DNA of 64,000 bases from Spirosoma validum (GCF_014699035.1 NZ_JACXAA010000006.1:310001-374000); one strand, 5' to 3'. Positions 25,645 to 36,218 are shown, numbered from the stretch's first letter. The notes: generated by a model from the letters alone, not told the origin. Numbers and translations are program-made.

Positions 25645-26922
25645 TTAGTATCCAACCGTTTCCAGTTGTTTTTGCAATTCACGCAGGATCGTTTCCTTCA
25701 TCGCAATCTTACGCTTCTGTGTATTGATTTTGTTCAGAATCTGCTTGTCAGCGTCGTTATTTGGGTCGAGGCCATCAGCGTCCTGCAAGGCAAATTGAAG
25801 GTCATTTTTCTCTCGTTTGACAAGATATTCCATTTCCCGAATCTTCGTCCGAATCTGCTCCGGCTGGCTTTTCAGCTCAAACGCCGGGTATTTACGCGTC
25901 AGTACCCGTCCGAGGTAACTCAGTTCAAAAATCTTGTCGCAGGCCGCCCGAAAACGTTCGTTAACTACTTTGTCCTGCAACTTAAACGGAACTCGAATCT
26001 CTTTCCAGCTATTAAGTAACACTTTGGCCCGCTCAGCAGCTGCGAAAATGTCTGATTGTTTCGCAAGTCGTTCAACTTCATCGGCCATTTTCATTTGAGC
26101 CTCCACACGTGGATCGATCTTCGGCACGATAACAATACCTTTAGCATCATTATATTTAGTGTAGAACATCGTAGTCGCCTTCTTAAACTGCTTATACAGC
26201 TTCCCACTTTTCTTGATCGGAACTTCGCCAACTGCCTTCCAGGCATTGTTAAGCTTCCGAACTTCCTGAAAAGCAGCATCCAGATCACCAAGGCGATTAG
26301 CCCGGAAAGCTAGTCGGATCAATTCATCATATTTATCCAGTCGCTCCTGGATAACCTTGTTCTGTTCGTTGAAGAACTCACGACGACGTTGGAAAAAGCC
26401 ATCCAGCAACGCTTGAAATCGGTCTTCGATTTCTGCATCAGTTGCCTTGTCTACCGGTCCCGTCTTGATCCATTTCGTTTTAATTTCCTGTAAAGCATCG
26501 GCTGTTGTACGCCAATCGGTACTGTCAATGATCGCTTCTGCTTCGGCAATCAATGCCCGTTTGATGTCAAGATTTTTGAGCTGGTTGACACTAATTAACT
26601 CGGTCAATCGCTTTTCCTGTACGTCCAGGCGATCGAGCAAGGGCGGAAAATCGCCCAACGCGTCAAATCCGATCAGCTTTTTACGGAGCTGAACCAATTT
26701 TGTCAGATACGAGCCTTTATTCTGAGCTTCTTCAATGTCATCTTCTAACTGACTGACTTTGTGCTCAGCAATAATGAAGCGATTCTTAAAATAGTCGAGC
26801 GCTTCCTGCTCGGTACGTTTTACTTCGCCAATCTGGCGATCTTCATAATTCAGGTAGCCTTTTAAAAATACCTTTCCGTCTTTGACGTAACCGTATTCAT
26901 CTACCAGTGAAGCGTTTTCCAT
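25645..26922 (-). CDS. DUF349-domain coiled-coil protein
   Basis: The 425-residue protein is rich in charged helices. It has DUF349 units seen as W-K-x2-G repeats: LQEIKTKWIKTGPV (~143-156), VRKLNNAWKAVGEVPIKKS (~220-238) and LLNSWKEIRVPF (~300-311). Each is followed by a conserved basic helix (FQALLDGFFQRRREFF; YKQFKKATTMFYTKY). An N-terminal VKDGKVFLKGYLNYEDRQIGEV segment comes before the repeats. DUF349 proteins are widespread in Bacteroidota and have no firmly known role. The start lies 74 bases from the divergent ettA ATG. The gene stands alone between its promoter region and a terminator. Confidence 0.9.
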   Translation of the reverse strand: MENASLVDEYGYVKDGKVFLKGYLNYEDRQIGEVKRTEQEALDYFKNRFIIAEHKVSQLEDDIEEAQNKGSYLTKLVQLRKKLIGFDALGDFPPLLDRLDVQEKRLTELISVNQLKNLDIKRALIAEAEAIIDSTDWRTTADALQEIKTKWIKTGPVDKATDAEIEDRFQALLDGFFQRRREFFNEQNKVIQERLDKYDELIRLAFRANRLGDLDAAFQEVRKLNNAWKAVGEVPIKKSGKLYKQFKKATTMFYTKYNDAKGIVIVPKIDPRVEAQMKMADEVERLAKQSDIFAAAERAKVLLNSWKEIRVPFKLQDKVVNERFRAACDKIFELSYLGRVLTRKYPAFELKSQPEQIRTKIREMEYLVKREKNDLQFALQDADGLDPNNDADKQILNKINTQKRKIAMKETILRELQKQLETVGY

Positions 26923-26930
26923 TCCTATTC

Positions 26931-26961
26931 TTGGTTAAGGCTGCGCTGTGGGTTAATTTTG
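26931..26961 (+). promoter_or_regulatory. promoter of ettA (TTGG and TAATTTTG)
   Basis: A -33-like TTGG at 26931-26934 and a -7 box TAATTTTG at 26954-26961, about 19 bases apart, lie 35 bases before the preferred ettA ATG. This supports that start over one further upstream. Confidence 0.6.
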
Positions 26962-26996
26962 AGGACTGTTGCCAACCACAAATCTATCAGAAATTA

Positions 26997-28664
26997 ATGA
27001 GTCAGGAAACCATAATTTTCTCCATGGCCGGCGTGAGTAAAAATATTCCGCCTAACCGACAAATCCTAAAGAACATCTACCTTTCCTTTTTTTACGGTGC
27101 TAAAATTGGGGTTTTAGGCTTAAACGGTTCCGGTAAGTCTACCCTACTACGAATCATTGCCGGTATCGACAAGAGCTATACGGGTGAAGTCGTATTCTCG
27201 CCTGGTTACTCTGTCGGGATGCTTGAACAAGAACCGAAGTTCGAACCCGGCAAAACGGTTCGCGAAGTTGTCGAAGAAGGGGTTCAGGAAGTTGTCAATC
27301 TGTTAAAGGAGTTCGATGAAATTAACGAAGCATTTGGCGATCCTGATGCCGATTTCGACAAATTAATTGAGCGACAGGGTGAGGTGCAGGAAAAACTGGA
27401 CCATTACAACGCCTGGGAACTCGACCAGAAACTCGAACGGGCGATGGATGCGCTACGTTGCCCACCCTCCGAAGCGCTGATCGATACCCTGTCCGGGGGA
27501 GAAAAACGCCGGGTGGCGCTCTGCCGGTTATTACTTCAACAACCGGACGTACTGCTGTTGGATGAACCAACGAACCACCTCGATGCAGAATCGGTACTTT
27601 GGCTGGAAGAACACTTACGGCAATATAGCGGGACAGTTATCGCTGTTACGCACGATCGTTATTTCCTGGATAACGTAGCAGGCTGGATTCTCGAACTTGA
27701 CCGGGGCGAGGGTATTCCCTGGAAAGGCAATTATTCGTCTTGGCTAGATCAGAAACAACAGCGTCTGGCCAAAGAAGAAAAGAGCGAATCGAAACGACAA
27801 AAAACGCTTCAGCGCGAGTTGGAATGGGTACGCATGGCACCTAAAGCCAGACAGGCCAAATCCAAAGCCCGCTTGGGCGCTTATGAGCGGCTCCTGGACG
27901 AAGACAATCGCCAAAAAGAAGAACGGCTCGAAATTTTTATTCCTTCCGGACCTCGATTGGGGGCTAAAGTTATTGAAGCAGAAGACGTAGCGAAAGCCTT
28001 CGGGGATCGACTGTTGTTCGAGCATTTGGGATTCCGGCTGCCGCAGGGCGGTATTGTGGGCATCATCGGGCCGAACGGTGCTGGTAAAACGACTCTTTTC
28101 AAGCTCATTACGGGTCGCGATAAACCCGATGCCGGTACGTTCGACGTGGGCGAAACAGTGAAAGTGGCTTACGTTGATCAGGAACACGATGGCTTGGACC
28201 CAAACAAAACCGTATACGAGACTATTTCGGGTGGTAATGAATGGATTATGATGGGCGGCAAGCAAAGCAATGCCCGCGCTTATGTGAGCCGGTTTAACTT
28301 TGCTGGTGCCGATCAGGAAAAGAAAATAAGTACGCTATCAGGTGGCGAACGTAACCGCGTTCATCTAGCCATGACGCTCAAGGAAGGCGCGAATCTTTTA
28401 TTGCTGGATGAGCCTACCAACGATCTCGATGTCAACACGTTACGTGCTCTGGAAGAAGGTCTGGAAAACTTTGCCGGTTGTGCTGTAGTTATCAGCCACG
28501 ATCGCTGGTTCCTGGACCGTATTGCTACGCACATTCTGGCGTTCGAAGGCGATTCGCAGGTTTACTGGTTCGAAGGCAATTTTTCGGAATACGAAGAAAA
28601 TCGCCGGAAACGATTAGGTTCAGACGCTACACCGACCCGCATCAAATACAAAAAGTTAGCCTAG
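26997..28664 (+). CDS. ettA: ABC-F protein EttA, energy-dependent translational throttle
   Basis: This 555-residue ABC-F protein has two ATP-binding cassettes and no membrane domain. Cassette 1 has Walker [10 protein letters not shown], signature [11 protein letters not shown] and Walker [12 protein letters not shown]. Cassette 2 has [21 protein letters not shown] and [12 protein letters not shown]. The basic linker and the C-terminal basic segment ([20 protein letters not shown]) are typical of EttA, and the length matches it. The ATP-bound form occupies the ribosomal E site and gates the first elongation steps according to the ATP/ADP ratio. An earlier in-frame ATG at 26907 would add 30 residues and overlap the promoter, so it was rejected. 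Confidence 0.95.
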   Translation: MSQETIIFSMAGVSKNIPPNRQILKNIYLSFFYGAKIGVLGLNGSGKSTLLRIIAGIDKSYTGEVVFSPGYSVGMLEQEPKFEPGKTVREVVEEGVQEVVNLLKEFDEINEAFGDPDADFDKLIERQGEVQEKLDHYNAWELDQKLERAMDALRCPPSEALIDTLSGGEKRRVALCRLLLQQPDVLLLDEPTNHLDAESVLWLEEHLRQYSGTVIAVTHDRYFLDNVAGWILELDRGEGIPWKGNYSSWLDQKQQRLAKEEKSESKRQKTLQRELEWVRMAPKARQAKSKARLGAYERLLDEDNRQKEERLEIFIPSGPRLGAKVIEAEDVAKAFGDRLLFEHLGFRLPQGGIVGIIGPNGAGKTTLFKLITGRDKPDAGTFDVGETVKVAYVDQEHDGLDPNKTVYETISGGNEWIMMGGKQSNARAYVSRFNFAGADQEKKISTLSGGERNRVHLAMTLKEGANLLLLDEPTNDLDVNTLRALEEGLENFAGCAVVISHDRWFLDRIATHILAFEGDSQVYWFEGNFSEYEENRRKRLGSDATPTRIKYKKLA

Positions 28665-28665
28665 C

Positions 28666-28701
28666 AAAAAGCGCCCTACGTTGCAACGTAGGGCGCTTTT
28701 T
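28666..28701. terminator. perfect hairpin terminator inside the symporter 3' end
   Basis: The arms 28666-28683 and 28684-28701 are perfectly complementary with no spare loop bases. It terminates ettA with a T run. The last codons and stop of the convergent symporter gene (stop at 28676) lie within the stem. Confidence 0.92.
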
Positions 28702-30058
28702 TTGTTAAACTCCCTCCTATCATTCCCACCGTACTGGCCAACAAACCCCAGAGTATAGCTGGATATTCTGTCTTCTGCCAAAGACACAGCAGCCAAACAA
28801 CAAATCCGATAGCCATCGACCATAGGCAACCCGTTAGGTTAGCACGTTTCCAGTAAATACCAGCCGCCAGCGGCACAAAAAGCGAGACCAAACTAAAGGC
28901 AGAAGACTCACCTACGAGATCAAAAATATTGGTATCGCGCGTAGTGCTTATCAACACGCATATAATCGTGATAACGACAATTGCCCACCGGATGGTTTTC
29001 AGAAGATTCTGATCGCTAATCTCAGGCCGAAAGAACTTCACGACGTTTTCCCCAAAAACCGTCGCGGGAGCCAGAATCGCTCCGCTCGAAACACTCAGGA
29101 TGGCTGACGTAACGGCCCCAAAAAAAAGCACTTGTAAGGGTACGCTTCCGTGGCGCATAACCATATTCGGAATGATTAACTGATTATCGCTCGGCAAATC
29201 GGGATGGATTAATTTGGCGGCTAAAGCGATAAACAGCGGTAACATGGCTATCGTCAAGTACATCCCTGAGGCTAGATAGGAGGCACAAACCGATATATTT
29301 TCAGTTTTAGCGGCCATAACGCGCTGAAAAACGTCCTGTTGCGGAATAGATCCCAAGCCAATCGTTATCCAGGCCGCGACGTAGGCTAGCCAATCTTTAC
29401 CCGTTGCGTTTGGCAGAAAACGAAAAAACCCATCTGGTGTCTTTTTTTGAATAGTTTCCCAACCACCGACATCCTTCCATAATAAAACCGCCAGCACAGC
29501 CAACGCCAGAATAATGATGAGGTTGTGGAAAAAGTCAGTCACTGAAATAGACCACATCCCTCCTAAAAGCGTATAAATCATGACCACAACCGCACTGGCA
29601 ATAATGCAGTATTCACGTGGTACGTCTGTTACGACACTCAAGACAATACCGATTGCAACGAGCTGAGCAGCAATCCAGCTGAAGTAGGAAGGAATTACCA
29701 TTAATGCCGACAGCAACTCAGCGGGGCGACCAAATCGAATACGAAAGTAGTCCGAGAACGTAGTGATATTCAGCCGATATAGCGGTCTTGCAAAAAAAGC
29801 GCCGACCAGAAACAGACACAGGGAAGAACCAAATGGCTCCTCAATTACAGCCAGAAACCCACCTTCTACAAACATGGCAGGGGCCCCCATAATCGTTTCC
29901 GAACCGAACCAGGTAGCAAACGTAACGGATGCGGCCAGAAACAGCGGCAAACCCCGGCCTGCCAGAACAAAATCCTGCGACGTCGTTACGCGTCGGGCTG
30001 CCCAAACACCAACGGCTACATTCGACAGCAGATAGAGTGCGATAAAGAAGAGGAGCAT
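28676..30058 (-). CDS. sodium:solute symporter (SSS family)
   Basis: The 460-residue protein has the SSS fold with ~12-13 membrane segments. It starts [23 protein letters not shown], then [28 protein letters not shown]. The core contains [21 protein letters not shown] and [18 protein letters not shown], with the conserved sodium-site region [17 protein letters not shown]. It couples sodium import to uptake of a sugar, vitamin, amino acid or similar solute, and the substrate is not readable. It lies 105 bases downstream of the myo-inositol oxygenase stop, beyond a terminator. Co-function with it is possible but not shown. Its last six codons sit in the ettA terminator stem. Confidence 0.9.
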   Translation of the reverse strand: MLLFFIALYLLSNVAVGVWAARRVTTSQDFVLAGRGLPLFLAASVTFATWFGSETIMGAPAMFVEGGFLAVIEEPFGSSLCLFLVGAFFARPLYRLNITTFSDYFRIRFGRPAELLSALMVIPSYFSWIAAQLVAIGIVLSVVTDVPREYCIIASAVVVMIYTLLGGMWSISVTDFFHNLIIILALAVLAVLLWKDVGGWETIQKKTPDGFFRFLPNATGKDWLAYVAAWITIGLGSIPQQDVFQRVMAAKTENISVCASYLASGMYLTIAMLPLFIALAAKLIHPDLPSDNQLIIPNMVMRHGSVPLQVLFFGAVTSAILSVSSGAILAPATVFGENVVKFFRPEISDQNLLKTIRWAIVVITIICVLISTTRDTNIFDLVGESSAFSLVSLFVPLAAGIYWKRANLTGCLWSMAIGFVVWLLCLWQKTEYPAILWGLLASTVGMIGGSLTKKAPYVAT

Positions 30059-30103
30059 GTATGAATGGATCTAGTCAAAACTACGTAACCAGACAATAAA
30101 AAA

Positions 30104-30136
30104 CCGTACTCAGCCATTGACATTGACTGAGTACGG
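30104..30136 (-). terminator. terminator after the myo-inositol oxygenase gene
   Basis: The 10-nt arms 30104-30113 and 30127-30136 pair perfectly. On the minus strand they are followed by a T run. This suggests that the symporter downstream is transcribed separately. Confidence 0.82.
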
Positions 30137-30163
30137 AATTAAACTATCTAAATCGGTCCCTAA

Positions 30164-31018
30164 TTACAACTTAAGCTTGGCCGGCAAATATTTTGCAATC
30201 AAGTCCTCATAGTATGGCTTCAATTCGCTGACGACCGGTGGTTTGGGACTTTTTGAGTACAAATCATACGGATTGAATTTATGGACCCATTTGAACATTT
30301 CGTGATCATGATCGTCCATCAGGTGGTTGTAGGCTTCCTCGCGGTGTTGCGAGTAGAACGAGTGGTATCGCATCATGTATAAAGCCGGTTCTGGCATGTA
30401 ATCCTTCATGATCTGATACAAGTACTCATCGTGTCCCCATGACATATGCACGTTACGCAGGCCACAGTTTGGTTCATAAACACCGTACTTGGTGTTGTAT
30501 CGTTCGTCGTAGCTATCTGGATTGTTCGCGAAATATTCAGGGTACACAATCTTATCCGAATGCTGACAACCAACAGGAAACGTATCACCGACTACAGCCC
30601 ATTGCGGCTCACCGAACAGACACAGGACTTTACCCATATCGTGCAGAAAGCCCGTCAGCACAAACCAATCAGGATGGCCGTCGGCCCGGATGGCTTCGGC
30701 CGTCTGGAGTAAGTGCTGAAGCTGATCGAGATCTGTATCCGGGTCGGAGTCATCTACCAGGGTGTTCAAAAACTCCATGGCACCCCAAACAGGCAATTCT
30801 TTTTTGTCAAATTTCAGAAACTCACGCTCTTTTTCTCGGACGAAATCATACGTCTGATACGTATGGTTCAGCCGATAAAATTCCCGGACCGTATCGCGTT
30901 CGGGGGAGTCGTAATTTCGGTATTCTTCCTTCGCTTTGTGCTCAGGTTCGGGATAGCGAATCAGGAGGTCGTCTTCCCACTGATCGAGGCTGGCAAGGGG
31001 CGCGGTTTCGCTAATCAT
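30164..31018 (-). CDS. inositol oxygenase (myo-inositol to D-glucuronate)
   Basis: The 284-residue protein matches the MIOX family in length and motifs. All six di-iron ligands of the human enzyme have counterparts: His in DGHPDW, His-Asp in FLHDMGK, His in SWGHDEYLY, His in MRYHSFY, and Asp in [16 protein letters not shown] and the catalytic-loop region are also present. The enzyme uses O2 to cleave the inositol ring to D-glucuronate. MIOX is mainly eukaryotic but occurs in some Bacteroidota. The ATG at 31016-31018 was chosen, since a TTG eight codons upstream is in frame without support. The region also carries two SSS symporters that could import the substrate. Confidence 0.96.
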   Translation of the reverse strand: MISETAPLASLDQWEDDLLIRYPEPEHKAKEEYRNYDSPERDTVREFYRLNHTYQTYDFVREKEREFLKFDKKELPVWGAMEFLNTLVDDSDPDTDLDQLQHLLQTAEAIRADGHPDWFVLTGFLHDMGKVLCLFGEPQWAVVGDTFPVGCQHSDKIVYPEYFANNPDSYDERYNTKYGVYEPNCGLRNVHMSWGHDEYLYQIMKDYMPEPALYMMRYHSFYSQHREEAYNHLMDDHDHEMFKWVHKFNPYDLYSKSPKPPVVSELKPYYEDLIAKYLPAKLKL

Positions 31019-31304
31019 GTCAATGTGAAATTTATACAACAAATCTACAATTTATTTCCTGTCAACCAGCGAGATAGGGCAAATCGTTCTCGGAAATTCA
31101 ACCTACTGCATCTTTTGCACTGCTTCATCTGATTGACCAACGTAACAGAGAACCACAAATGATATCTCACCCGTACAATTTTACGCGTTTTCTCTGCCTG
31201 GCTTGAGTATTTCTGGTGCAGAAAAACATCTTTCTTTTACCGATCTGAAATGCCTCTGTTATTATCGACTTCGTTACGTATTATCTGTATAACCTAACGA
31301 TACT

Positions 31305-32024
31305 ATGAACGTTTTCTTTCTTCCCTTATTGATTACTGCACTGAACAATCACCCTCAGCCGGTAAACCAACATGCTCTGACGTTCACGCCGAAAAGCGCC
31401 AAAATGAATAACCCTCAACCCTGGCTATTTCAATTTAATTCGTTTCAGGAGGGACAGGTCATTTTTCGAAATGGTTCTAGCCGCAAGGCCTTAATAAACT
31501 ATAGTTTCCTTCATGGAAAGCTACAATTTATTGACGAACACAGAGATACGCTTTTGCTAACGAATAAGTACCTGGTAAGCCGTGTAGTGATTAATAACCA
31601 CGAATTTGTACCAGGAATGAACGACAATGATGATGACCTGGAAATTGTTGGCGTATATGCGAAGCTGAAGGTGGCTAAACTAACCAAATTGGTCCCCTCA
31701 GTAAATCCATCGGTGGCTTCGACTCAACAATTTAAAGTGGACCCCTCAGCGCCCACACCCAGCTCACTTTTCGTGTCGAATAAAGCGAATGAATTTCAAT
31801 GGCAGAACACGACTTCACCTACTGACAGACAACTCAAGACCACGTATTATTTCATCGATACGAACGACATTGTTCATCCAGCCTCGCTTAAGAGTATTCA
31901 CAAACTATATCAAAAGCAATTGGGCGATGTTCGGACGTATTCTAAAACGCATCGGGTTGATTATACGGACGTAACACAATTGACGGGTTTCCTAACTTAT
32001 CTTGAGAATAGAAACTCTGACTAA
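31305..32024 (+). CDS. secreted or periplasmic protein of unknown function
   Basis: This 239-residue protein is not assigned to a named family. The N-terminus (MNVFFLPLLITALNN) is a weak signal peptide or membrane anchor. A central motif, KALINYSFLHGKLQFIDEHRDTLLLTNK (~60-88), recalls the N-Y-x2-L-x-G-x2-Q-F-I-D...DTL pattern seen in unnamed proteins of Cytophagia. I know of no function for it. It stands alone on the plus strand between the divergent MIOX gene and the convergent serine hydrolase gene. Coding composition is good and no frame competes. Confidence 0.75.
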   Translation: MNVFFLPLLITALNNHPQPVNQHALTFTPKSAKMNNPQPWLFQFNSFQEGQVIFRNGSSRKALINYSFLHGKLQFIDEHRDTLLLTNKYLVSRVVINNHEFVPGMNDNDDDLEIVGVYAKLKVAKLTKLVPSVNPSVASTQQFKVDPSAPTPSSLFVSNKANEFQWQNTTSPTDRQLKTTYYFIDTNDIVHPASLKSIHKLYQKQLGDVRTYSKTHRVDYTDVTQLTGFLTYLENRNSD

Positions 32025-32042
32025 AAATCGGGCTGAAACTTA

Positions 32043-33131
32043 CTACTGGGTCAGGTCATCTAACGTCAACATATCAGTCAGTTCGGGGTAGCCAGCGTTA
32101 GCCAGTATTTTTACTACGCTAATTGCATTGGCTTTGTTAGTAGCCTTGTTCGAGAAATAGACCAGCAGAAATTGCTTCGACGGAATATTGATTACGTAGT
32201 TATTAAAGCCACACGTACTGCCTGAATGAAACAGAATCGGATTATCGGGCTGACGAAAAAACCAGCCAGCTCCGTAAAAACTATCCGATGATTTTGGAAT
32301 AGCTTGCCCCGTACGGGCCAGCACAGCTTTCAGGTCAAGTAACGTACCGTTACGTAGTGCTGTGTTCCACTTCTGGTAATCCACCAGCGAGGTATAGACG
32401 CCCCCATCGCCTTTGGTTGCACTTGTTACGCTCTGATCCGAAAAAACAAACCCGTTCTCTTTTTTGCGGTATCCCATTGCCCGATTAACGATTAGCCCGC
32501 CAGCTTTATAGACCATGGACTGATTCATCTTCAACGGCATGAAAATACGTTGCTGAATGAAGGATGCGAACGATTGATCGGATACCCGTTCGATGATCAA
32601 TGCCAGCAAACAATACGCCGAGTTGCTATAGCGAAACTGACTTCCTGGTTCGAAATAGAGCGAATCGCGATCTTTCAGTAAGGTTAGTACGTCAGAATCG
32701 AGAAGCTGTTTCTGCTGATTAGGGTTCATTACCGACTCATAATCGAGAATACCGGAAGTATGTGTTAGTAAATGACGAATCTGTACTTTTCCGGCAACCT
32801 GAGCAGTAAAGCCCGGAAAGAATTTAACCAGCGGGTCATTTAACGATAGTTTTCGGTCTTTCTCCAACAGCAGAATCCCCATTGCGGTAAACTGCTTCGA
32901 GACCGATGCCATTCGAAAATTAGTTTCGGGGGTAATTGGCACTTTCGTCTCGACATTCGCCAGACCATACCCTTTTTGATAGACACGTTTATTACCGGCT
33001 ATAACCAGTAAAGCCGCGCCGGGTTGGTTTGATGAGGTCGTTACCTGCATCAACGAATCAAGCCGTTCAGCCAGTTGGGCAACAGCCGACGTTGATAAGA
33101 ACAGAAGCCCCGCCATCAGAAATTTCAGCAT
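32043..33131 (-). CDS. beta-lactamase-fold serine hydrolase (class C/penicillin-binding-like)
   Basis: The 362-residue protein has a signal peptide (1-18, SAVA-QL) and the serine beta-lactamase fold. The SxxK motif is S76-V-S-K79, the YSN motif begins at Y168, and an HSGS motif lies late (~residue 300, HSGSTCGF) in place of the KTG triad. This is usual for the beta-lactamase-family esterases and D-aminopeptidases of the periplasm. The physiological substrate is unknown, and antibiotic resistance should not be inferred. It begins five bases after the stop of the upstream symporter gene, so the two form an operon. Confidence 0.9.
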   Translation of the reverse strand: MLKFLMAGLLFLSTSAVAQLAERLDSLMQVTTSSNQPGAALLVIAGNKRVYQKGYGLANVETKVPITPETNFRMASVSKQFTAMGILLLEKDRKLSLNDPLVKFFPGFTAQVAGKVQIRHLLTHTSGILDYESVMNPNQQKQLLDSDVLTLLKDRDSLYFEPGSQFRYSNSAYCLLALIIERVSDQSFASFIQQRIFMPLKMNQSMVYKAGGLIVNRAMGYRKKENGFVFSDQSVTSATKGDGGVYTSLVDYQKWNTALRNGTLLDLKAVLARTGQAIPKSSDSFYGAGWFFRQPDNPILFHSGSTCGFNNYVINIPSKQFLLVYFSNKATNKANAISVVKILANAGYPELTDMLTLDDLTQ

Positions 33132-33136
33132 TGAGT

Positions 33137-34774
33137 TTACCAGAATACGGTATACAATACAGCCAGAATACTAAAAATACCAACAGATCCAACGACGAAG
33201 GAAGGCGTTACGCGAAACATTTGCTTATCAACAATAATGCTTTCATCAGCTTCATGGCTAGCCGGATCTGTGAGCGATATGATTATCATCAGCAGTATAT
33301 CGATGCAAAATACCCAGGTTGTACGATGCAAAAACGGAATCGAATCAGCCTCAACACCAATCATGCCCATCACTGCTGGCCAGAACTTGAGTAAAATCGA
33401 AAGCGGTAATGTCAGGATTGCTACAGTTAGTGCAGCCCGGTTCGTTGCTCGTTTCCAGAAAAAGCCCAATAGAAAAATGGCAAATATGCCCGGTGTAATG
33501 AAGTTCGTGTACTCCTGAATGTACTGATACACCTGATCAAGCGAACGTAGCAATGGAGCCAGTCCAATGGCAATCGCAAACGAAACAATGATGCCCCAGC
33601 GTCCTACACTGACCAGTTTTCGCTCGGAGGCATTCTTATCGACATATTTTCTGTAGAGATCCAGCGTAAAAATGGTAGAGATCGAGTTGCATTTGCTGGC
33701 TAGCGAAGCGACAATGGCTGCTGTTAACGCGGCAAATGCCAGGCCTTTCATCCCGACAGGCAACAGATTCATGAGTACAGGATACGCATGATCAGGCTTT
33801 ACTACGCCAGCGGCATCAGTCATGGCGGCATGAAATGGTCCACTCTGGTATAATACATAAGCCGCAATGCCGGGGATAACCACAATCAATGGAATCATCA
33901 GTTTCAGAAAAGCTGCAAACAGAATGCCTGTACGGGCCGTCTTCAGGTCAGCGCCAAGAGCGCGTTGTACGATGTATTGATTGCAGCCCCAGTAGTATAA
34001 GTTATTGAGCCACATGCCACCCGTTACCAGCGCCATACCAGGAAGCTCTTCATAATGCGGATGCCCTTTCGGAAGAAACATATGGAAATGGCCATCGGCT
34101 TTCTGGCGAAGCGACAGTAAGCCACCCCAGACACTTGTAGCCCCAGTTTCCTGAGCCACTAACTCTAACGCCAGATACGTAATAACTAAGCCACCAAAAA
34201 TCAACACGACCACCTGAATAACATCTGTGTAGCCAATAACTTTCATGCCACCTAACGTAATGAAAATGGCAAACACCGCCAGCCCGATTGTGCAGGCTGT
34301 AAATGAAATACCGACTAAAGATTCGATAGCAATGGCCCCTAAATAGAGAATGGATGTAAGATTGACCAGTACGTATACGACCAACCAGAACACGGCCAGA
34401 ATTGTACTGACGGTATCGCTATACCGCTGCGCCAGAAACTGGGGCATTGTATAGATGTGGTTCCGAAGATAGATGGGTATAAAAAAAACGGCGACAATAA
34501 GTAACGTAGCAGCCGCAAACCATTCATACGATGAAATAGCCAGGCCCATGGCAAACCCAGAGCCAGCCATGCCAATAAAGTGCTCAGCAGAAATATTTGA
34601 CGCAATCAATGACGCACCGATTGCCCACCAGGTAAGCGAACCCTCAGCCAGAAAAAAGTCCGTCGTATTAAATTCAGCTTTGCGTCTGCGATTGTAAATC
34701 CAGTAGCCGTAGCCGACGACGATAATGAAATAGACGAAGAAAACAATGTAATCGGCAATAGCGAGGTGATTCAT
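33137..34774 (-). CDS. sodium:solute symporter (SGLT-like subgroup)
   Basis: The 545-residue protein has about 14 membrane segments in the SSS fold. It has IADYIVFFVYFIIVVGYGYW, then the SLTWWAIGASLIASNISAEHFIGMAGSGFAMG segment and LNNLYYWGCNQYIVQRALGA. The conserved KCNSISTIFTLDLYRKYVDK segment is also present. These features resemble the SGLT/inositol-transporter-like branch more than the shorter symporter at 28676. It starts at ATG 34772-34774, just after the accC terminator, and is followed with a 5-base gap by the serine hydrolase. A sugar or cyclitol substrate is plausible. Confidence 0.91.
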   Translation of the reverse strand: MNHLAIADYIVFFVYFIIVVGYGYWIYNRRRKAEFNTTDFFLAEGSLTWWAIGASLIASNISAEHFIGMAGSGFAMGLAISSYEWFAAATLLIVAVFFIPIYLRNHIYTMPQFLAQRYSDTVSTILAVFWLVVYVLVNLTSILYLGAIAIESLVGISFTACTIGLAVFAIFITLGGMKVIGYTDVIQVVVLIFGGLVITYLALELVAQETGATSVWGGLLSLRQKADGHFHMFLPKGHPHYEELPGMALVTGGMWLNNLYYWGCNQYIVQRALGADLKTARTGILFAAFLKLMIPLIVVIPGIAAYVLYQSGPFHAAMTDAAGVVKPDHAYPVLMNLLPVGMKGLAFAALTAAIVASLASKCNSISTIFTLDLYRKYVDKNASERKLVSVGRWGIIVSFAIAIGLAPLLRSLDQVYQYIQEYTNFITPGIFAIFLLGFFWKRATNRAALTVAILTLPLSILLKFWPAVMGMIGVEADSIPFLHRTTWVFCIDILLMIIISLTDPASHEADESIIVDKQMFRVTPSFVVGSVGIFSILAVLYTVFW

Positions 34775-34780
34775 ACGACT

Positions 34781-34827
34781 ATAAAAAACGGGGGTACTGC
34801 CTATAAAGCAATGCCCCCGTTTTTTAT
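34781..34827. terminator. terminator after accC
   Basis: Arms at 34786-34800 and 34808-34823 (two mismatches) form a stem flanked by A and T runs. On the minus strand it ends the lipid/translation cluster, seven bases before the start of the symporter gene. Confidence 0.85.
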
Positions 34828-34861
34828 ACCAGAATACAACGTAACAGATCTTTGCTACGTA

Positions 34862-36205
34862 TTACAATTTGCTAAAATCGAACCCTTCCAGAAATGCCGT
34901 TGTAAACTGTCCCGATTTAAATTTCGGATCATCCATCAGCTTTATGTGGAATGGAATGGTGGTTTTAATGCCTTCAATGACAAACTCCTGCAATGCCCGC
35001 TTCATACGGGTAATGACTTCCTCCCGCGATTGACCCGACACGATTAATTTCGCAATCATAGAGTCGTAGTTGGGTGGAATGGTATAACCGGTATAAACGT
35101 GGCTGTCAATCCGAACACCGTGGCCTCCGGGAAAATGAAGGTTTGTGATCTTACCCGGCGATGGGCGGAAACCATTAGCAGGATCTTCAGCATTAATCCG
35201 GCACTCCATCGCGTAGAGTTTAGGCGTATAATTTCGACCAGAAATCTCGGCGCCAGCGGCCACTTTGATTTGTTCTTTAATCAGATCGAAATCCGTCACT
35301 TCCTCTGTAATCGGATGCTCTACTTGAATACGGGTATTCATTTCCATGAAATAGAAATCTCCATTTTTGTCGACCAGAAACTCAACCGTTCCAGCACCTT
35401 CATAGCCGATTGCCTGCGCTCCTTTTATAGCCGCTTCGCCCATTCGCATCCGAAGCTCATCCGATACGATTGGCGAAGGCGTTTCTTCAACCAATTTCTG
35501 GTGTCGACGCTGGATGGAACAGTCCCGCTCAGAGAGGTGGCAAACTTTACCAAACTGGTCACCAACAATCTGAATTTCAATGTGACGAGGCTCCTCTACG
35601 AATTTCTCCAGGTATAAGCCGTCGTTGCCAAAAGCGGCTCCTGCTTCGGTTCGGGCGTCATTCCAGGCTTTCTCAAAATCTTCTTCCGAACGAACGATAC
35701 GCATTCCACGACCACCGCCCCCAGCCGTCGCTTTCACAATCACGGGATAGCCCATTCCAGCCGACAGCATCTTCCCCTGCTCAACCGATTCAAGCAAACC
35801 ATCTGAGCCCGGAATAACGGGTACACCGGCTAATCTCATGGTTGCTTTTGCCGTAGACTTATCGCCCATGCCGTTGATCTGCTCGGCCGTAGCGCCAATG
35901 AATTTGATACCGTAATCAGCACAGATTTGCGAGAATTCGGCGTTTTCGGATAAAAAACCGTAGCCAGGGTGAATAGCGTCGGCACCGGTCACTTCGGCAG
36001 CAGAAATAATGCTCGGAATACTTAGGTATGATTGTCGGCTAGCAGGCGGTCCAATGCAAACGGCCTCATCAGCAAAGCGTACATGCAGACTATCGCGATC
36101 AGCTGTTGAGTAAACAGCCACCGTTTTAATGCCCATCTCGCGGCAGGTACGGATAATACGTAGCGCAATTTCTCCCCGATTAGCAATTAATATTTTCTTA
36201 AACAT
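34862..36205 (-). CDS. accC: acetyl-CoA carboxylase biotin carboxylase subunit
   Basis: This 447-residue protein has the full biotin-carboxylase/ATP-grasp architecture. It starts [20 protein letters not shown], has the glycine-rich ATP loop [12 protein letters not shown] near residue 160, [13 protein letters not shown] near 200, and [17 protein letters not shown] near 288-304. It carboxylates biotin on AccB using ATP and bicarbonate, the first half of malonyl-CoA synthesis. It is the last gene of the minus-strand cluster. AccB is upstream, but a 110-base gap containing a very long hairpin separates them, so accC expression may differ from accB. Confidence 0.96.
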   Translation of the reverse strand: MFKKILIANRGEIALRIIRTCREMGIKTVAVYSTADRDSLHVRFADEAVCIGPPASRQSYLSIPSIISAAEVTGADAIHPGYGFLSENAEFSQICADYGIKFIGATAEQINGMGDKSTAKATMRLAGVPVIPGSDGLLESVEQGKMLSAGMGYPVIVKATAGGGGRGMRIVRSEEDFEKAWNDARTEAGAAFGNDGLYLEKFVEEPRHIEIQIVGDQFGKVCHLSERDCSIQRRHQKLVEETPSPIVSDELRMRMGEAAIKGAQAIGYEGAGTVEFLVDKNGDFYFMEMNTRIQVEHPITEEVTDFDLIKEQIKVAAGAEISGRNYTPKLYAMECRINAEDPANGFRPSPGKITNLHFPGGHGVRIDSHVYTGYTIPPNYDSMIAKLIVSGQSREEVITRMKRALQEFVIEGIKTTIPFHIKLMDDPKFKSGQFTTAFLEGFDFSKL

Positions 36206-36218
36206 AGCGTAAAGAACA

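Noticed and set aside
26907-26996. 30-residue N-terminal extension of EttA
   Set aside because: It overlaps the promoter at 26931-26961 and is not part of the conserved EttA length.
32043-33131. first reading as an antibiotic-resistance beta-lactamase
   Set aside because: The fold is shared, but the KTG triad is HSGS and family members include many esterases and peptidases. Resistance cannot be inferred.
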